From positions 30,510,389 to 30,574,388 of the forward strand of contig NC_019862.2 in assembly GCF_002234675.1 (NCBI RefSeq): a DNA stretch of 64,000 nt. Reading direction: 5' to 3'. Shown here in pieces: positions 43,722 to 56,029 of the stretch. The translations under genes were made by a program, and so were the position numbers. This stretch comes from Oryzias latipes. Its lineage: Eukaryota; Chordata; Actinopteri; Beloniformes; Adrianichthyidae. Position 1 is the stretch's first letter. Each line of letters begins with the position of its first letter. The notes under the pieces are model-generated. The model was not told the origin of the DNA and made no database searches. It saw only the letters and a program-made list of their open reading frames with translations.

Positions 43722-45171
43722 CAGATGGAAACAGAAAACACTGTAGTTTTAGTAAACTGGACCGGCCTCATCGATTTGCGCTTCCGTCATTTCACATTTT
43801 CCGCCATTTTTTGGGAGATTTTATTTGCGTGCTGATCTTCAAAGGTACGTGAGACAATTTTCCCTTTTAATGCACACACCCACATTTCATTTGCGTGGAG
43901 CATTTCGTCATGGAGTCCTCAAAGGTATGTGATGTCCAGCTCTCTGCTGTTCCTTCCTGGGCGCCGTGCCGCCACACTATACCACCTTGTGGCCGCCGTG
44001 CCATGTCTTTCTCTTCTTTTTGTTGGCCGCCGTGCCTATTTATTCTGTTGAAGCTTGTGTGAACTGCAAGTTTTTAGTTTTTCACCCTGAAAATGATTTG
44101 TCCATTTTAGTCTGAGCCTGTTTCAGTAAGTTCAGCCTCATCTGTGGTGAAGTCACCTTCAATGCTTCTTCTCTGTCAGGGAAAAGCTGAGCAGCCAGGC
44201 TTTAGTGTTCGCCCTCATTGGAACATGGAGGTGTGGAAGCGTCCAGTCTGGTCCGGTCTGTAGTTTGATGGCTGTTGGAGCGTCTTACAGGTTGTGGTTG
44301 TTGGGCTGGAGCTGAATCAGTGGAGTTATTGGTTTGACTTGGAGAGGGAAAGAATCCTTTTCTTGGTCTGCTTCTGCTGTGCTTGTGACAGTTTGTGCAG
44401 GTTTTTTTTTTTTCCAGGTGGTGCTACGAAAGGTAAGACCCATTTTTCTTTATTGACTGCTTCCGTGCGCTTGGCCTTCCCGCCGTGGATGAGCCTGTTT
44501 CACTGTGCTGATTTAGAAGATCATGTCTCTGTGATGGTCCAGTCTGGTTGGGACTCTTTGAAAAATGGTCTCTGGTTTGAGTTGTTGAATATGGATTTGG
44601 TTGGTTCATGAATGTGAAAGCCCAGCCCACAACCAGGGAGCTGTAGATCAGGGAGGACTGCATGCCCCGCCTGCCACACCCACCTGTGTTGGTGATGCAT
44701 GTCTGAACAGTTTGGGGGTTCTTCTCTGGATGGTTCACTTTCTTCCTGTCAGTTCACATTTGAACTCCACTTCTGTCTCAGATGTCATTTAGATCCACTG
44801 ATCTCTCACTCCTTCTGGATCAGAACGTTCTTGGTGCTTCTCTGGTCCTTTGCAGTAGTCTGGGGTTTCCTTTGTTCTAAATTGTCTTTTCTCTACGGGG
44901 TTTTTTTATTCTCTGGCTGCATCTACTCTTTCAGATCCTGTGACTTTTTTTTTTTTTTCCCTCTTCACTCTGGATCCTCTTGTCCGTCTGCATGTACCGT
45001 TACTCTTCTGGAGCCGTCTTGCCTTTCCGTCCAGGTATTTGGTCTGCTTGTTCCTTTTTCTCAGATGTTCCTCTAAACCATCTTACCGGTTGCTTCTCTC
45101 TTAAATCCTAATCTAACCTCTTTAATGCTGTCTTTCCCTTTTCCAGGCCTCTCTGGGTCTCTAAAACTTAA

Positions 45172-46953
45172 AAATTTTAAACTTAATCTTAAATATCTTA
45201 AATCTTTTCAATAAATTTTAAAAGTGCAAACTTTGGTGTTAAAATAAAACAAAATAATTTCACAAAACAGCTGCAATATTAAATATGAAGGAAAAAATTT
45301 TCATGCTCCAAAACATTTGGTCTTCTCCCAAAATGCCTTTTTCTCTGGTTCAGGTTCAATTTCTAATTTTAATATTATTTTTTTACTATACTCACGTGAA
45401 GGGAGGCCTCCCTGCAGAGGATTCATGCAGCAACAGCTTACAGGGAACTTCCTGCTTGAGCTGAAGCTGAAACCAGGATGTTTGTTCTGCAAGACTCAGC
45501 GATCTGGGATGGATGTTCAGTGTCTGAAGCTCTCTTTGGATGTTGAAGATTCCTCCGGCTAGTGAACTGTCCCTCCAGAATGCTCAAAGCTTCAGCGACT
45601 TGATGTTAACGGACGTATGACCCACTGTGGAGACGATAAAAGGACAATGGACGTGGATCGAAGCCTCATTTTACTCAGACAACGCTTGCTCCATGAGAAA
45701 ATGTGCAACAAATGGACACAAATACAAAGGGGGGGAAAAGCTTTGAATGTTACTGAGAACTGTTGGACAGATCACTATCAGCAGATCACAATGTGGAACT
45801 GGATCAGTGGCTATGGAGCAATTCCACCAAAGGCTTGACACTTGATTTCAAAAACCAAAGAGTGAATAATCTGCACTGTGAAAGTCCAATCACATGGGCA
45901 AACGTTTCTTCAAACTCCAATGGACAACCTATTGTTACTAAAGTGTACAGCCAAAGGAAAAGGTTTTTGTTCCTGATGGACATGATGTACAGAGCGGAAC
46001 TCACTCAAACACTAAATGGAATTCATTTATCTTGCTTTATACACCTAGAAGGGTTCTACAGCATCAAACTGGAGCAGACCATTGACTTTGGTTCTAAAGT
46101 ACAACATTGAATTGTGTCTAAGAATCCTAACATGATGCCAAGCTCAAGATGTTTACCACATGTGAAATTGTTGATCAGATTAGATGCGTTGCAAGAATTT
46201 TTGGCAAAAGCTGCTTGGAGAAAGGGTACAAGTACTCAACGTTACACTATTTACTTACAGAGAATCTCAATGGAACAGTCTTCCTACTGAAAACAATGGA
46301 GTTGTGACTGTAGATGTACACAAGACGCTACAGAACAAAAAATGTGGACTGGAGCCAAACGTCTGAAGGAAATGGTTTCTTGGGAACTGGACCTAGAAGA
46401 GAAGCAGTTCTTGACATTAACAACCTAAAGTGTTCAGAGAGCACCATGGGACTTTTTACTTTTCTGGGTAAATTTAAATCAATCAGTCCAAAGAGGATTG
46501 GATTTGCGTTCAGGCGCTCCACCAAAATGAGTTAAACAATGGTGTTTTGGGAAAAAACCATGTTATGGTTTGAATCTACATGGTCTGTAAATGATACAGG
46601 AGTCATTTAAAACTGAAGGTAGTGTTTTGGTTTTCAGGTTGAATTTCAAAAGCAAAGCTCTGGACTCTGGAGAAAACACCATGTGATGCGTTCATGGTTC
46701 TGTTTGGGTTTTGTTCTGAGTTCAGGCTAAACTGACAAACTGGTACTGATGAGTGGAAGTTGGATTTTAACTTTTTTTTTCTTTCTCCCATATTGAAAGA
46801 AGTCTGTATTTTTGCATTAATCTCTATACATTGTTTAATTTCCTCTATAAAAATGCATAATGTTCTTCTGCCCTTAAAGCCTAACATTGCACTTTCAGGT
46901 TGACTGTACATGAATAGCATGGATGGTCTACACTTTGTCATGTTTTCTTCCTG
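45172..46953 (+). other. Possible long terminal exon or lncRNA body
   Basis: No mobile-element similarity is recognised across this stretch. 45560-46560 is balanced in base composition and has several short open frames but no recognised protein. It ends at a structured AATAAA (46961-46966). Together with the upstream exon-like blocks this could be a long 3' exon. That is an inference. Confidence 0.3.
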
Positions 46954-46973
46954 GAGGCAGAATAAACTGCCTC
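46954..46973 (+). terminator. Poly(A) signal enclosed in a perfect stem
   Basis: GAGGCAG (46954-46960), AATAAA (46961-46966) and CTGCCTC (46967-46973) form a 7-bp perfect stem whose loop is the poly(A) hexamer. A near copy with loop AATAAG lies at 47611-47630. Confidence 0.5.
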
Positions 46974-49900
46974 TTTATAATTGAACATTTCCTTACAGCC
47001 TCTTTTATCTGAATGACTTCATTATAAATGTTTGGTGTAAATGCATTTGATCCTAACTGCTTTTACCCCCCCCCCCCCCCCCCCCCCCCCCAACATGTCT
47101 GGTATTGTATTGGTTGGTTTGAGGATTTGTTCACAGGAAGCTCCGCCCTGGAGCGGATTACAACAAAGACTTTACTTTGTTAGGTTTAAAAAAACTGTTC
47201 TGTCAGTTTTACTCAAATGCTCCACAGGACTGAGATGCATTGTAATGTCGGTGCATCAGTCAGAATGTGTTCAGGAGGGATGGCTTGGTCTCTCTGTATT
47301 AACCCTAACCCTCTCTGTGATGTCGTCACTTGTTGACTAAAATGTTTCAACAAAACCCTGAAACTTTCTTGCAGGCTCAAATATTTTGTAAGCTTGAATG
47401 TGGATCATCAAGCATAATTTGTGCTGCCAATCATTGTTGGTTCAGTGATGCTCTTTATCCACAGTGACTGTGGTGTAAAGCTTCATGCCTCTCTAAATGG
47501 CGGTTGAACATTTATTGACTGCCTGTTGACGCCGTCCTGTGTTTGGCTTCTATTGAGGCCTTTCTGGTCTTTGCCAAATCTCCTGACTCTGAACGGACAC
47601 GTCTGTTTTGGAGGCAGAATAAGCTGCCTCTGATTTTTACTGGGAGTTCTAACCGATTACAGGATTACTGTATCCCCTAAAGGAAGGAAGTGTCTGACTT
47701 TATTTTGACTTAACTGACCATGTTGTTTATGTTTTTAATGGTTTTCTTTATAAAATTGACCTTTTTGCAGGTTTATCTCACTGGATTGTGTTGTGTTTGA
47801 GGTTTTTGGTCCCATTTGTTGGAACTGCTTTGAGGAACCCATCTGAACTTTAAAACGTCTGCATCCTCACGTTTCCAACAGGAGGTTCTGTTGGTGTAGA
47901 ATAACACCCTGCAACTGTTTCAATATTCAAGCTGGGTTGACTTGAATATTGCAGATTCAATGTTTCTGGTCGAGGTGCAACAATTTTTATCATATTTTCA
48001 CTGTTTTTATTCATGCAAAGTATGAAGGTTGTGCTGGTAAAGGGGAAACCTCCACTAAATGCCTGCTATAGCACTGGTTTCTTTAAAAAGACCTGATTGT
48101 CACCAACTTACTGAGGATTTGTCAATTTGTTAACCAAACTGACTCCTAGATGGCAGAATATTGACGTCAAGGTATTTTTGGATTCTAAAATGCTTTGAAT
48201 GGGATCAGGATGGTATTGGTGGATGGGTTTTCATTCATAATAAACTCGTGGACTCCTTCACCTGGAGAAATGAGAGCCTTCAACATTTCAGGATCATAAG
48301 ATGTTGAACTTTTGATCTTTTACCACAAGTTTGATTCTTAAAGTTTGGATTTCTTCAACTTCTGCACAAGATACTTGAACTGTAAGGGGAACATGACTGC
48401 ATCAAAACGTAACGTTGAAGTCCGTCTGAGCTCAAGACAAAAGGAATCTGTCGAACAGACATTTTCAAAAGTCTTGACATGATTGTGGAAACTGTTGAAC
48501 TGCAAAGAAAGCTGGAGCCCAAAGTCATGGGAACAGGCGGTTTGGGACTCATTCTACTAACCTTAGAAGATGGAGATTAATGTATGGCCATGAATTAAGG
48601 AGTTAAATGAGGTTCAACATTAGTGACAACATATTGGATGGTGTGAAGCTGGTTCCTCTGTTTCCTTTTGCAGCTGCAAGATCTGTGGCACGTTTGAGAC
48701 GGTTTCATGTGATCCAGCTGGACCTTAAAGGTTTCTTCTCTCCGTCTGAAACTGAAGCTCATTTGAAAAAAAAAAAAAAAAAAAAGTATTGCCAAAAAAA
48801 CTGTTCAAACTCTGAGCAGACCTGGAAACGGGATACTTCTTCAGTCTCACTACTTTGGACTTCCTGGAACGCTGAGCTTCACAAAAGATGGAGCCTCCAT
48901 GTGGCAGTGGGATCTAAAGCACTGCGGCGATGCGGTTACCGTTCTGTCTGTCTGCATGAGCAGAGGAAATAGTTTAAGGAAAACCTGTTCGGAAGTTTGA
49001 GTTCAAGAACTGATCTACCTCCTAATGTATCGGCAGTGGGAGAAGTATTAAAAGGTAAAACTCACGATACTTATGTCAAATACGGATGGTCTTAAATGTC
49101 TTTAGTTAGGTGTTCAACTAATACAGTTTAAACTTGGTTTAAAAAAAAAAGTAAGGCGTTGTTTATTATATTTTCATCTGACTAAAAGTAGTCTGGCAAC
49201 AAATGTTTTAAAATGTAAATAAAAACCAATTTACAAATAAGCAGATTTCATCCCAATCTAATGAAATGTGAGAAGGTAATGGATTTAAAAATTTCCAGTA
49301 ATACTAAATTGTTACTAGAAGGTAAACCACAGATTTTAAACAAATTAGATTTGGTTAGGGTAATGCAACCACAAGGAGCACCGTCCAGTGCTTTCATGTG
49401 CCTGTCCCAAGTCCGGGTAAATGCAGAGGGTTGTCGGGTGGACATCCGGCGTAAAACAACCAAATCAAACGGTAACTCTGTGGTCTCTGAGCAACTTAAA
49501 TCAAATTAAACTTGACTGCATCCAAATACTGGTCGTATGCAGAACGTGAAATTCTTTAAAGTACTTGGTCACTGAATTTAAAAGCTCTTGGAAAACTAAG
49601 TCTCTCTGCCTGCAGGTTCAGTCCAACACAGAGGACTTTAGCAAAACCATCGTCCCACCAGAAGGACGGACTGTAGCTGGAAAAAACGGTTACCAGTGGA
49701 AGTTTTAAGTATAAACTTTTGAATGCAGGGTTTTTTTTTTTTTTTTTAGCCAAAATCCAAACTTGTCGTTTTTCTAGAACTTAGTTCCGCAGGAGTTCAT
49801 TAGAAATTCATCGGGTTGTGGTCGGGACTGTCTGTGCTAAAGAAACCCTCAAATGCTATTAATCTAAATTTTCATAAAATTTCCTCCATTAGGAAAAGTG

Positions 49901-50965
49901 AGGAGAACACGTTGACACCAAAAACAGGATTTTCACTGGAGTGGCTCTATCATGAGAATATTACAGACATGTAAAAGAAAATGGCATTATCTGGAGGGGT
50001 TGATGGGAGTTCTTGCTTGTTTATTTTAAACATGTAAAAATCTAATTTTGTCTTTCAAGATCAGAACCGAAGCTTTGATGCTGGTGACGGAAACGCCAGA
50101 CCTGGATCTTCTATCCCTGCCTTCCAGATCTCAGCCGCCATGTTTCACCATGACTGGCTTCTTGTATCCCACTATTGACTAATAAAACAATGCATTATGG
50201 GAGAGAGAACATCTGTGATCGTGTTGCATCTGAAACTTTCCTCAAAATTGAAAATCATTAGTCTTCATGTCTGCAGGTTTAAATACTGCAGACGTTCTGT
50301 CTGCCGTTAATGGTCACCCGTCTCAAGAGTAGAAGACTGTTGTCTAGCAGGTTCTGATGACCAAGATGACAAAATTCATCGTAAAAAAAGTAAAATGGTC
50401 TGATCCCATGCAAGACGGGGCTTTCATGGGGCAGAGTATTGTAAAAATATCTGAAGCAGAAGAACGATCCCTATCCTTTACCCATTTTATTGGAAAACAG
50501 ATGTAAAGTCCCGCCAATTAAGTGATTCTTTGCTAATACTTCTGATTTAAAAAAAAAACTGTTTTGATGTTCCATGAAGTATTTAAAGCTATTAAATGAC
50601 TCACAGTTGCAAAAGACAGATAAAACAAATCAATCTTAAATGTAATTGAGGTTTTTTTTTTGTTTTTTTTTTCCCTTTTCAATTTTTGCCATAAGGGGGT
50701 GTGACATTCGGGGGGAGGGGGGGCATTTTGGACGGGTACTGTTTATTTTACTAGTTTCAGGAATTCAGACCTAAACTGAGACTTTCTGGTATTTAATATG
50801 TGGAACAGGTCAAATTTAATGGTTGGGACGTGAAACGTCCTCCTTCTGGAACAACCCAGTAGTTTTATGTACACGGGTCCTCATTTATCACGGGGATTGC
50901 ATTTTAAAAATCACCCCTGATGGGTGAAATATAATTAAAAAATTTAATTTTTAATTTTTATGAAG
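46974..50965. other. Spacer without recognised gene
   Basis: AT-rich sequence with a 26-nt C run at 47066-47091, an A run near 48769-48785, and a family 'A' copy at 49730-49950 ('ttttttagccaaaatcc', 'ttctagaacttagttccgcaggagttcattagaaattcatc'). 48350-48560 is purine-rich and may be exonic in the candidate transcript. Nothing else is recognised. Confidence 0.4.
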
Positions 50966-50975
50966 GTAAAACTCC

Positions 50976-52949
50976 AGATGGGGTACAGAACATAAGTTAT
51001 CCCTTTATGCGGATGACTTCCTGCTGTGTATGTCTAAGGCTAAAGACGCTATCCCTCATATTTTAGAACTTCTTGGTAAGTTTGGAACCATTTGCAGTTA
51101 CAAAATAAATCTGCAGAAAAGTGAGTTATTGTCAACATATCTGATTCAGCCATGAAGGAAATTACTCTCCCATTTAAGATGACAAGAGCTAGCTTTGTTT
51201 ATTTAGGAATAACTAACGCACAAACCCTGTGATCGGTTTAAAGAAAACTTTGAAAAACTGCAGGTGACAACAGGACCTGGCTAAATGGTCTCCCTTTTAC
51301 CTCTCGCTAGTTGGTAGAGTGAACGTGGTTAAGATGTCTGTACTACCCAGATATCTGTATTTCAGAGCATCCCCGTATATATCCCAAATATTTACTTTAA
51401 AAAACTTGACTATTATCTCAGCGTTTAAATGGAACGGCAAAAAACCACGGCTGCACAAGAGACATCTGCAGAAAGCAAAACAGCATGGCGGTTTTTCACT
51501 TCCAAACCTACGCTATTATTATTGTGTTGCTGTGACATACTGTGTGACATACTGGCCACATGACTCTAATGATGTTAGACCGCCGTGGGTGGAGATGGAG
51601 AAACCTTCTGCTGGGTCTGGTCTGTTCCCATCAGTCGTTGGTGCAACACTTCCACTGGCTAAACCTCTGACTATTGATAATCCTGTAGTACATAACTCAA
51701 TTAAAATCTGCCATCAATTCAGGAAGCATTTTGGTTACTTAGGGATGAGTTTGCAAGTTCCATTCGCATCCAATACATTTTTCCAACCTTCATTGTTGGA
51801 TGCTGCATTTCAGAGGTGGCGGGGACAAGGTTTGAAGACCTTTAACGACTACTGATAATCCATTTGCCTCTTTTCAGCAACTGGTCGACAAATATAATGT
51901 TCCTAGCTCAGATTTTTTTTTTTAGATATTTTCAGGTTTGTCATTTCATCATGACCTCCATCACAGGGTTCCTTATTAAATCTCCTCAAAATACTCTGGA
52001 TAACATTTTGATATTCAATCCCACCTGGAAGAAATCCATATCTAAATTGATTAGCATGATCTCAGCCGTAGAGTCTCCCTCGATGCTAACCATTAACACA
52101 TCTTGGGAGCAGAATCTTGGTGAAATAATTAGTGAAACAGATTGGGGAAAATACTGTGAGGAATATTAACTCATCCTCAATGTGTGCAAAACACGGTCCA
52201 CCACAGTTTAAGGTTGTGCATCGTGCTCACCTCTGTAAAGCCAGATTAGCTCAGATGTATCCACAAATTCATCCACTGTGTAACAGATGCAAATCATCAG
52301 AGGCCACATTGATCCACACTTTTTGGTACTGCCCTAAAATACAGTGCTTTTTTGGAAATATCTGTGAGGCACAGATGCATCTTGGGAGTCAAACTGACTT
52401 TAAACCCACATGTGTTTCTGTTGGGAATAAACAGTAAGGCTCCCACATCGCCTGCAGGTGGTCAGAGGATCATTACTTTATCAACTTTGCTAGCTCGACG
52501 CCTCATTCTTCTTAAGTGGAAGGATGCTGCCCCACCCACTTTATCACATTGGACTCGAGATGTGCTTTACCATCTTAAACTTGAAAAAATAAGATCTACT
52601 GTGAGACGATCAGAGCATAAATTTTATAAGGTATGGAGACCATCAACTTTTTTAGTCTACCATCTACAAGTGTGACAGAACGATGCCCCATTTTTTCTTT
52701 CTTTTCTTTTGATATATTTGCACTTTACTTATTGTTTTTTTTATATGCTATTTCACCTATACTGTGATTGATTTTATATATTCATGTTTCTCTCTGCTAA
52801 TAACTTTTACCATTTATTTCCTAATATTTTCTTTACTAAAATTGATATTGGTGTATACGTCACTGATAGCAGCAGAGGGTGGGGGACTGGGTTTTGAATT
52901 TGTTTGTATTATGTTTTAAAACTGAAAACATAATGTATAAAACACTAAA
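50976..52949 (+). mobile_element. 5'-truncated L1-type LINE
   Basis: A 1.97-kb fragment flanked by the 10-bp target duplication GTAAAACTCC (50966-50975 and 52950-52959). Near the left end it encodes YADDFLLCMSKAKDAIPHIL, the reverse-transcriptase YADD motif. It continues through GRVNVVKMSVLPRYLYFRAS, WNGKKPRLHKRHLQKAKQHG and LHTFWYCPKIQCFF-like L1 C-terminal segments. Several frame shifts and stops interrupt it. It lacks ORF1 and the endonuclease, and its tail is weakly A-rich. The still-readable duplication suggests moderate age. Confidence 0.92.
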
Positions 52950-52959
52950 GTAAAACTCC

Positions 52960-54340
52960 TGACTACACCCTTTGTATACTTCTCTCAGTCATGGACATTT
53001 TTACTCGTTTAAAATCTTAACGTTCATAGGATAATATAAGTACAGTATTATATAGTAATTAAGAAAATCCTCAAACGTAGGCAATTTCAAGTTTTTTTTT
53101 TCTTGTCGTCCAAACCTTCCAATGGTCAAAAATTCCTCCTAAAGTTGTAACTGTTTTTTCTTTCCTCCACTAGAGGGCGTCCTCGAGTCACTAATCAAAT
53201 CTGACAAGCCCCCCCCCCCTCAAATTTGAAGCTAAAAACAGCCAAAATAAGTTACATAACATGATCATTTAAGAATGAACATTTAAGAATTGGCTTTTTG
53301 AGAAAAGCGGCAGAAAAGATAAAAAACAAATGTTTAAGTGTAGAAAACAAGCCACTCCTCGGTGAAAGGTCAGCAGATGCAGCAGCAGAAACACTGATCC
53401 ACATGACGTCCACCTCTGGATGGAGGGAAAACACCAGCCGAACAGAGACTGTTGTGCAGAAACTCAGATGGAATGAGGTCATCCTGCAACAGGAATTCAC
53501 CCACATGTACCCCACTAATCCGGGGGGTCTCCCCTCCGCTGGGTGAAATCTTCCACCCTTTCTGGCCTCTTTGGGTGATTTATTCATTTTCTTTGAAGTC
53601 TTCTCTGAAAGGTTCCTGTAACTTTGGGACTTTGCACTCCTTTTCCAGCAGTTTGTCATCTGTAAGCATGCAACTCTGATTAACTTAATGCAGATTTAAA
53701 TGAACTTTGGAAAAATGAATCCTCAGTTTATGCAGAGAATAAATTCCGTAATTGATATTTTTACCTCATGGGACACTTCCCCCCTCTTCATTCATATGTA
53801 CGGTTTGATCTTGCATTCTTCTCCAACATGTGTTTTTATTTAGGGCCCATTTGTAATAAAGTTCCTGGATCTTTTGCTCCACGGTGAGCTGTAGAAGGTA
53901 AACTAAAGTCTCCTGCTGGTGCCGGAGCCTCACATGTGAGAAAACAGAGCAGCTCATGATCTTCCACAGCGGGCTTCTGCTGTGTTTTTGCACCACAGTC
54001 CAGTCTTTCATCTCAATCTGGTTTGTGTGAGACGCTGGTGCAGGACAGCAGTTTGGAAGGAAGTCTGCCTCCTTTTTAGCAGGAAAACAGGCGCTTCTAA
54101 AGTTTTTAAAGTAACTCCTCTGGTTTGAGCCCTGTGGATACGTACGTATAGATGTGTATTTAAATGCTTAGTCACTGCAGGAAAAATAGAAATGTCGTCT
54201 TTTTTCATGTTCTATGTAAAAGCCTTCTACTTGCATTTACCCACAATGCAATGCAGTGTCATGCTGCTCGGGATCTGTTCCCGTTGAAGATGCAGATGCT
54301 GCTCAAGAAGCTGAGCCGGCTTTAGTTCCAATCCCAGGAT
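52960..54340. other. Spacer without recognised gene
   Basis: Mixed-composition sequence with a C run at 53209-53219 and short open frames on both strands (for example 53252-53659 minus) that match nothing known to me. No feature can be supported. Confidence 0.4.
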
Positions 54341-55080
54341 TTAGGTTTTTATCTAAATTTAAGTTGTTTTTGGGGTTTTAACTTGTTCTTGTGGCATTTT
54401 TCTGATGACGGTAGACATGTATACAGAAAATGGAGCCTCAAATTGCATTTTTGGGTATTTCTTTATTCGTATTGTTGTGAATCAGGAGCAGACAGAGGAA
54501 AAAGATGCAGTTTTGAAAAACTTAAAGCACATGAAATGGGTGGGGCCACAGACTCCCTGCTCCGCTCCATTCTGATGCATTCACTGTCATTTAGATCCAT
54601 GAAAGTCTTTGTTTTAAGTTTGAAATGCTGTTCATCTGTTGCACTTTGTACAAAAACATTAATACCACGACCTGGGTCTTGTTTTTGTGATAATCAGTTT
54701 TTTTTTCTTTCAAAATTGGTCCAAACATGAGAGTTTTACGGTCATTTTACTGCATCTGCAAAGCTGTGTCTGATTGTTTACGGACATGCCCAATGTGGCG
54801 TCGCTCAGTCTTAAACGATGCTAACAGGCTAGCGTAGCATCTTTAGCAGTACAACTCATTGGTTGGGGCTGTAAGCTAGTGGTAGAGCGTGCAAACAGGT
54901 GGATGATGGGAAATGGAGTTGTTTACTAATAAACTCCTGCCGCGCTGCAGAAGCTGTCCTTAAACGACAAAGGTTTTTGATTTTGGTTAAAAACGGCATC
55001 ATACCACTGGGAACACTTTGGAAATGGATCAAAAAGATGATCTGAGTGGGACTTTAAATGAGTTTAGTTCTTCTGGAGAC
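54340..55080 (-). repeat. Dispersed repeat family 'A', copies
   Basis: 54355-54520 has the 'ggttttaacttgttcttgtggcatttttctgatgac' and 'gttgtgaatcaggagcagac' module, repeated at 56050-56190 and 56510-56620. 54840-55060 has the 'gctgtaagctagtgg', 'aaactcctgcc', 'aaaaacggcatcat' and 'ccactgggaacactttggaaatggatca' module. Both modules belong to one widespread unit. Confidence 0.65.
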
Positions 55081-55690
55081 GTTTACACGCAGCATTTGAG
55101 ATGCAGCTGTGATGCAAACGGCTTTTCTAGCTTTATTTGATCAAAGATTCCTCATCAAAAAGGAAGGTTTGAGCAAAAACAGACGGTTTTCAAAAGTAAG
55201 CAACAATAATTCCTCATTTGCTCGCTGTTGCAACAAGCTCCAGGGTCCTTTGAGCTGAGGACACAGACATCTGTGGCCCAACAGGGATGATGCAAAGCGT
55301 GTTTTGCTCCCCCAGGCAGCCTCTCGAACATCATCTGTCCTTTTTCCAGCAGGAAGGGAGAGCTGGCACCCTCTGCAGCAGCTGAAATTCATCTGTTCTG
55401 AAACCTCTGCCTTCAAAGTTGGTTCATCTTCCTGCTTAAGAAATTCCAGTCAGGCCAGACTGCATGCACAGCCCCCCTCCCCAGAGTCTCCCTGCAGCTG
55501 GCTGAGGACCAGCATGACCGGCTTCAGTCATGGATGAAACAGGGCCTCATTCCGGCTTTCGCTGCATTCCTCCAGCAAAGAGAAACCAGTCGCATTTGTG
55601 CAACTGCCTAAGCATTCTTTAAGCCCCATGAAGAGAACATACTGCATCACACGGCCGTGCAGGATGCATGGCATGCGTTTGTGGTACTGG

Positions 55691-55972
55691 TCACGGTGCG
55701 TAAAAGGCGGTGGGAGCTCTGCAGAGGCTCACACAATGCCCACAGATGTACAGCAGCGTCCCGCGACCGTTGCGTCGATTCATGTAGGACATGTTTAACA
55801 CGAAGCCGTTCCTCTGCAGGAACACGTCAGTGGTACCGATGCACATCAGGACTTTAGAGGAGGCGTGATGCTCTGCACACACCGTGACCCTTGTCTTTGG
55901 GATCACACTTGAGAAAGCGGCTAAAACATTTTTACCAAGCGGCTTCACCTTCCACCAAGAGATCACTGCCAC
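55691..55972 (-). other. Coding-looking block, unidentified
   Basis: Minus-strand frame of 93 codons with GC-rich third positions across VTVCAEHHASSKVLMCIGTT, DVFLQRNGFVLNMSYMNRRN and GRGTLLYICGHCVSLC. Several Cys residues and an NMS glycosylation-type site suggest a secreted or extracellular segment. I do not recognise the family. It could be an exon of an unseen gene, a decayed gene or part of a mobile element. Splice sites on both sides are not convincing. Confidence 0.3.
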
Positions 55973-56029
55973 CGTTGTGCAAGTCTAGCTTCTCAGCCTC
56001 TCATACAGGACTCCAGTGTGACTTTTTAA

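Larger units (their letters stand above)
41823..45171 (+). other. Candidate multi-exon transcript of unknown function
   Basis: Exon-like blocks with GT-AG borders: 41823-41855 (MSGMEFCGAGQ), 43142-43200 (DSLLSRKKKSGPQAHKESKR), 43404-43418 and 44418-44432 (both 15 nt), and a last block from 45147 reaching TAA at 45169-45171. Joined in that order the frame stays open for just under 50 codons. The second block is strongly basic and could be a nuclear signal. No family was recognised. The joins are inferred from splice-site appearance only, and the transcript may be non-coding. Intervening sequence is pyrimidine-rich and internally repetitive. Confidence 0.35.

Noticed and set aside
47300-47320. 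Telomere-like 'taaccctaaccct'
   Set aside because: Only about two units, so no interstitial telomere array.
48766-48790. A tract as a MALAT1-type 3' triple-helix end
   Set aside because: The paired U-rich motifs and a downstream tRNA-like fold were not found.
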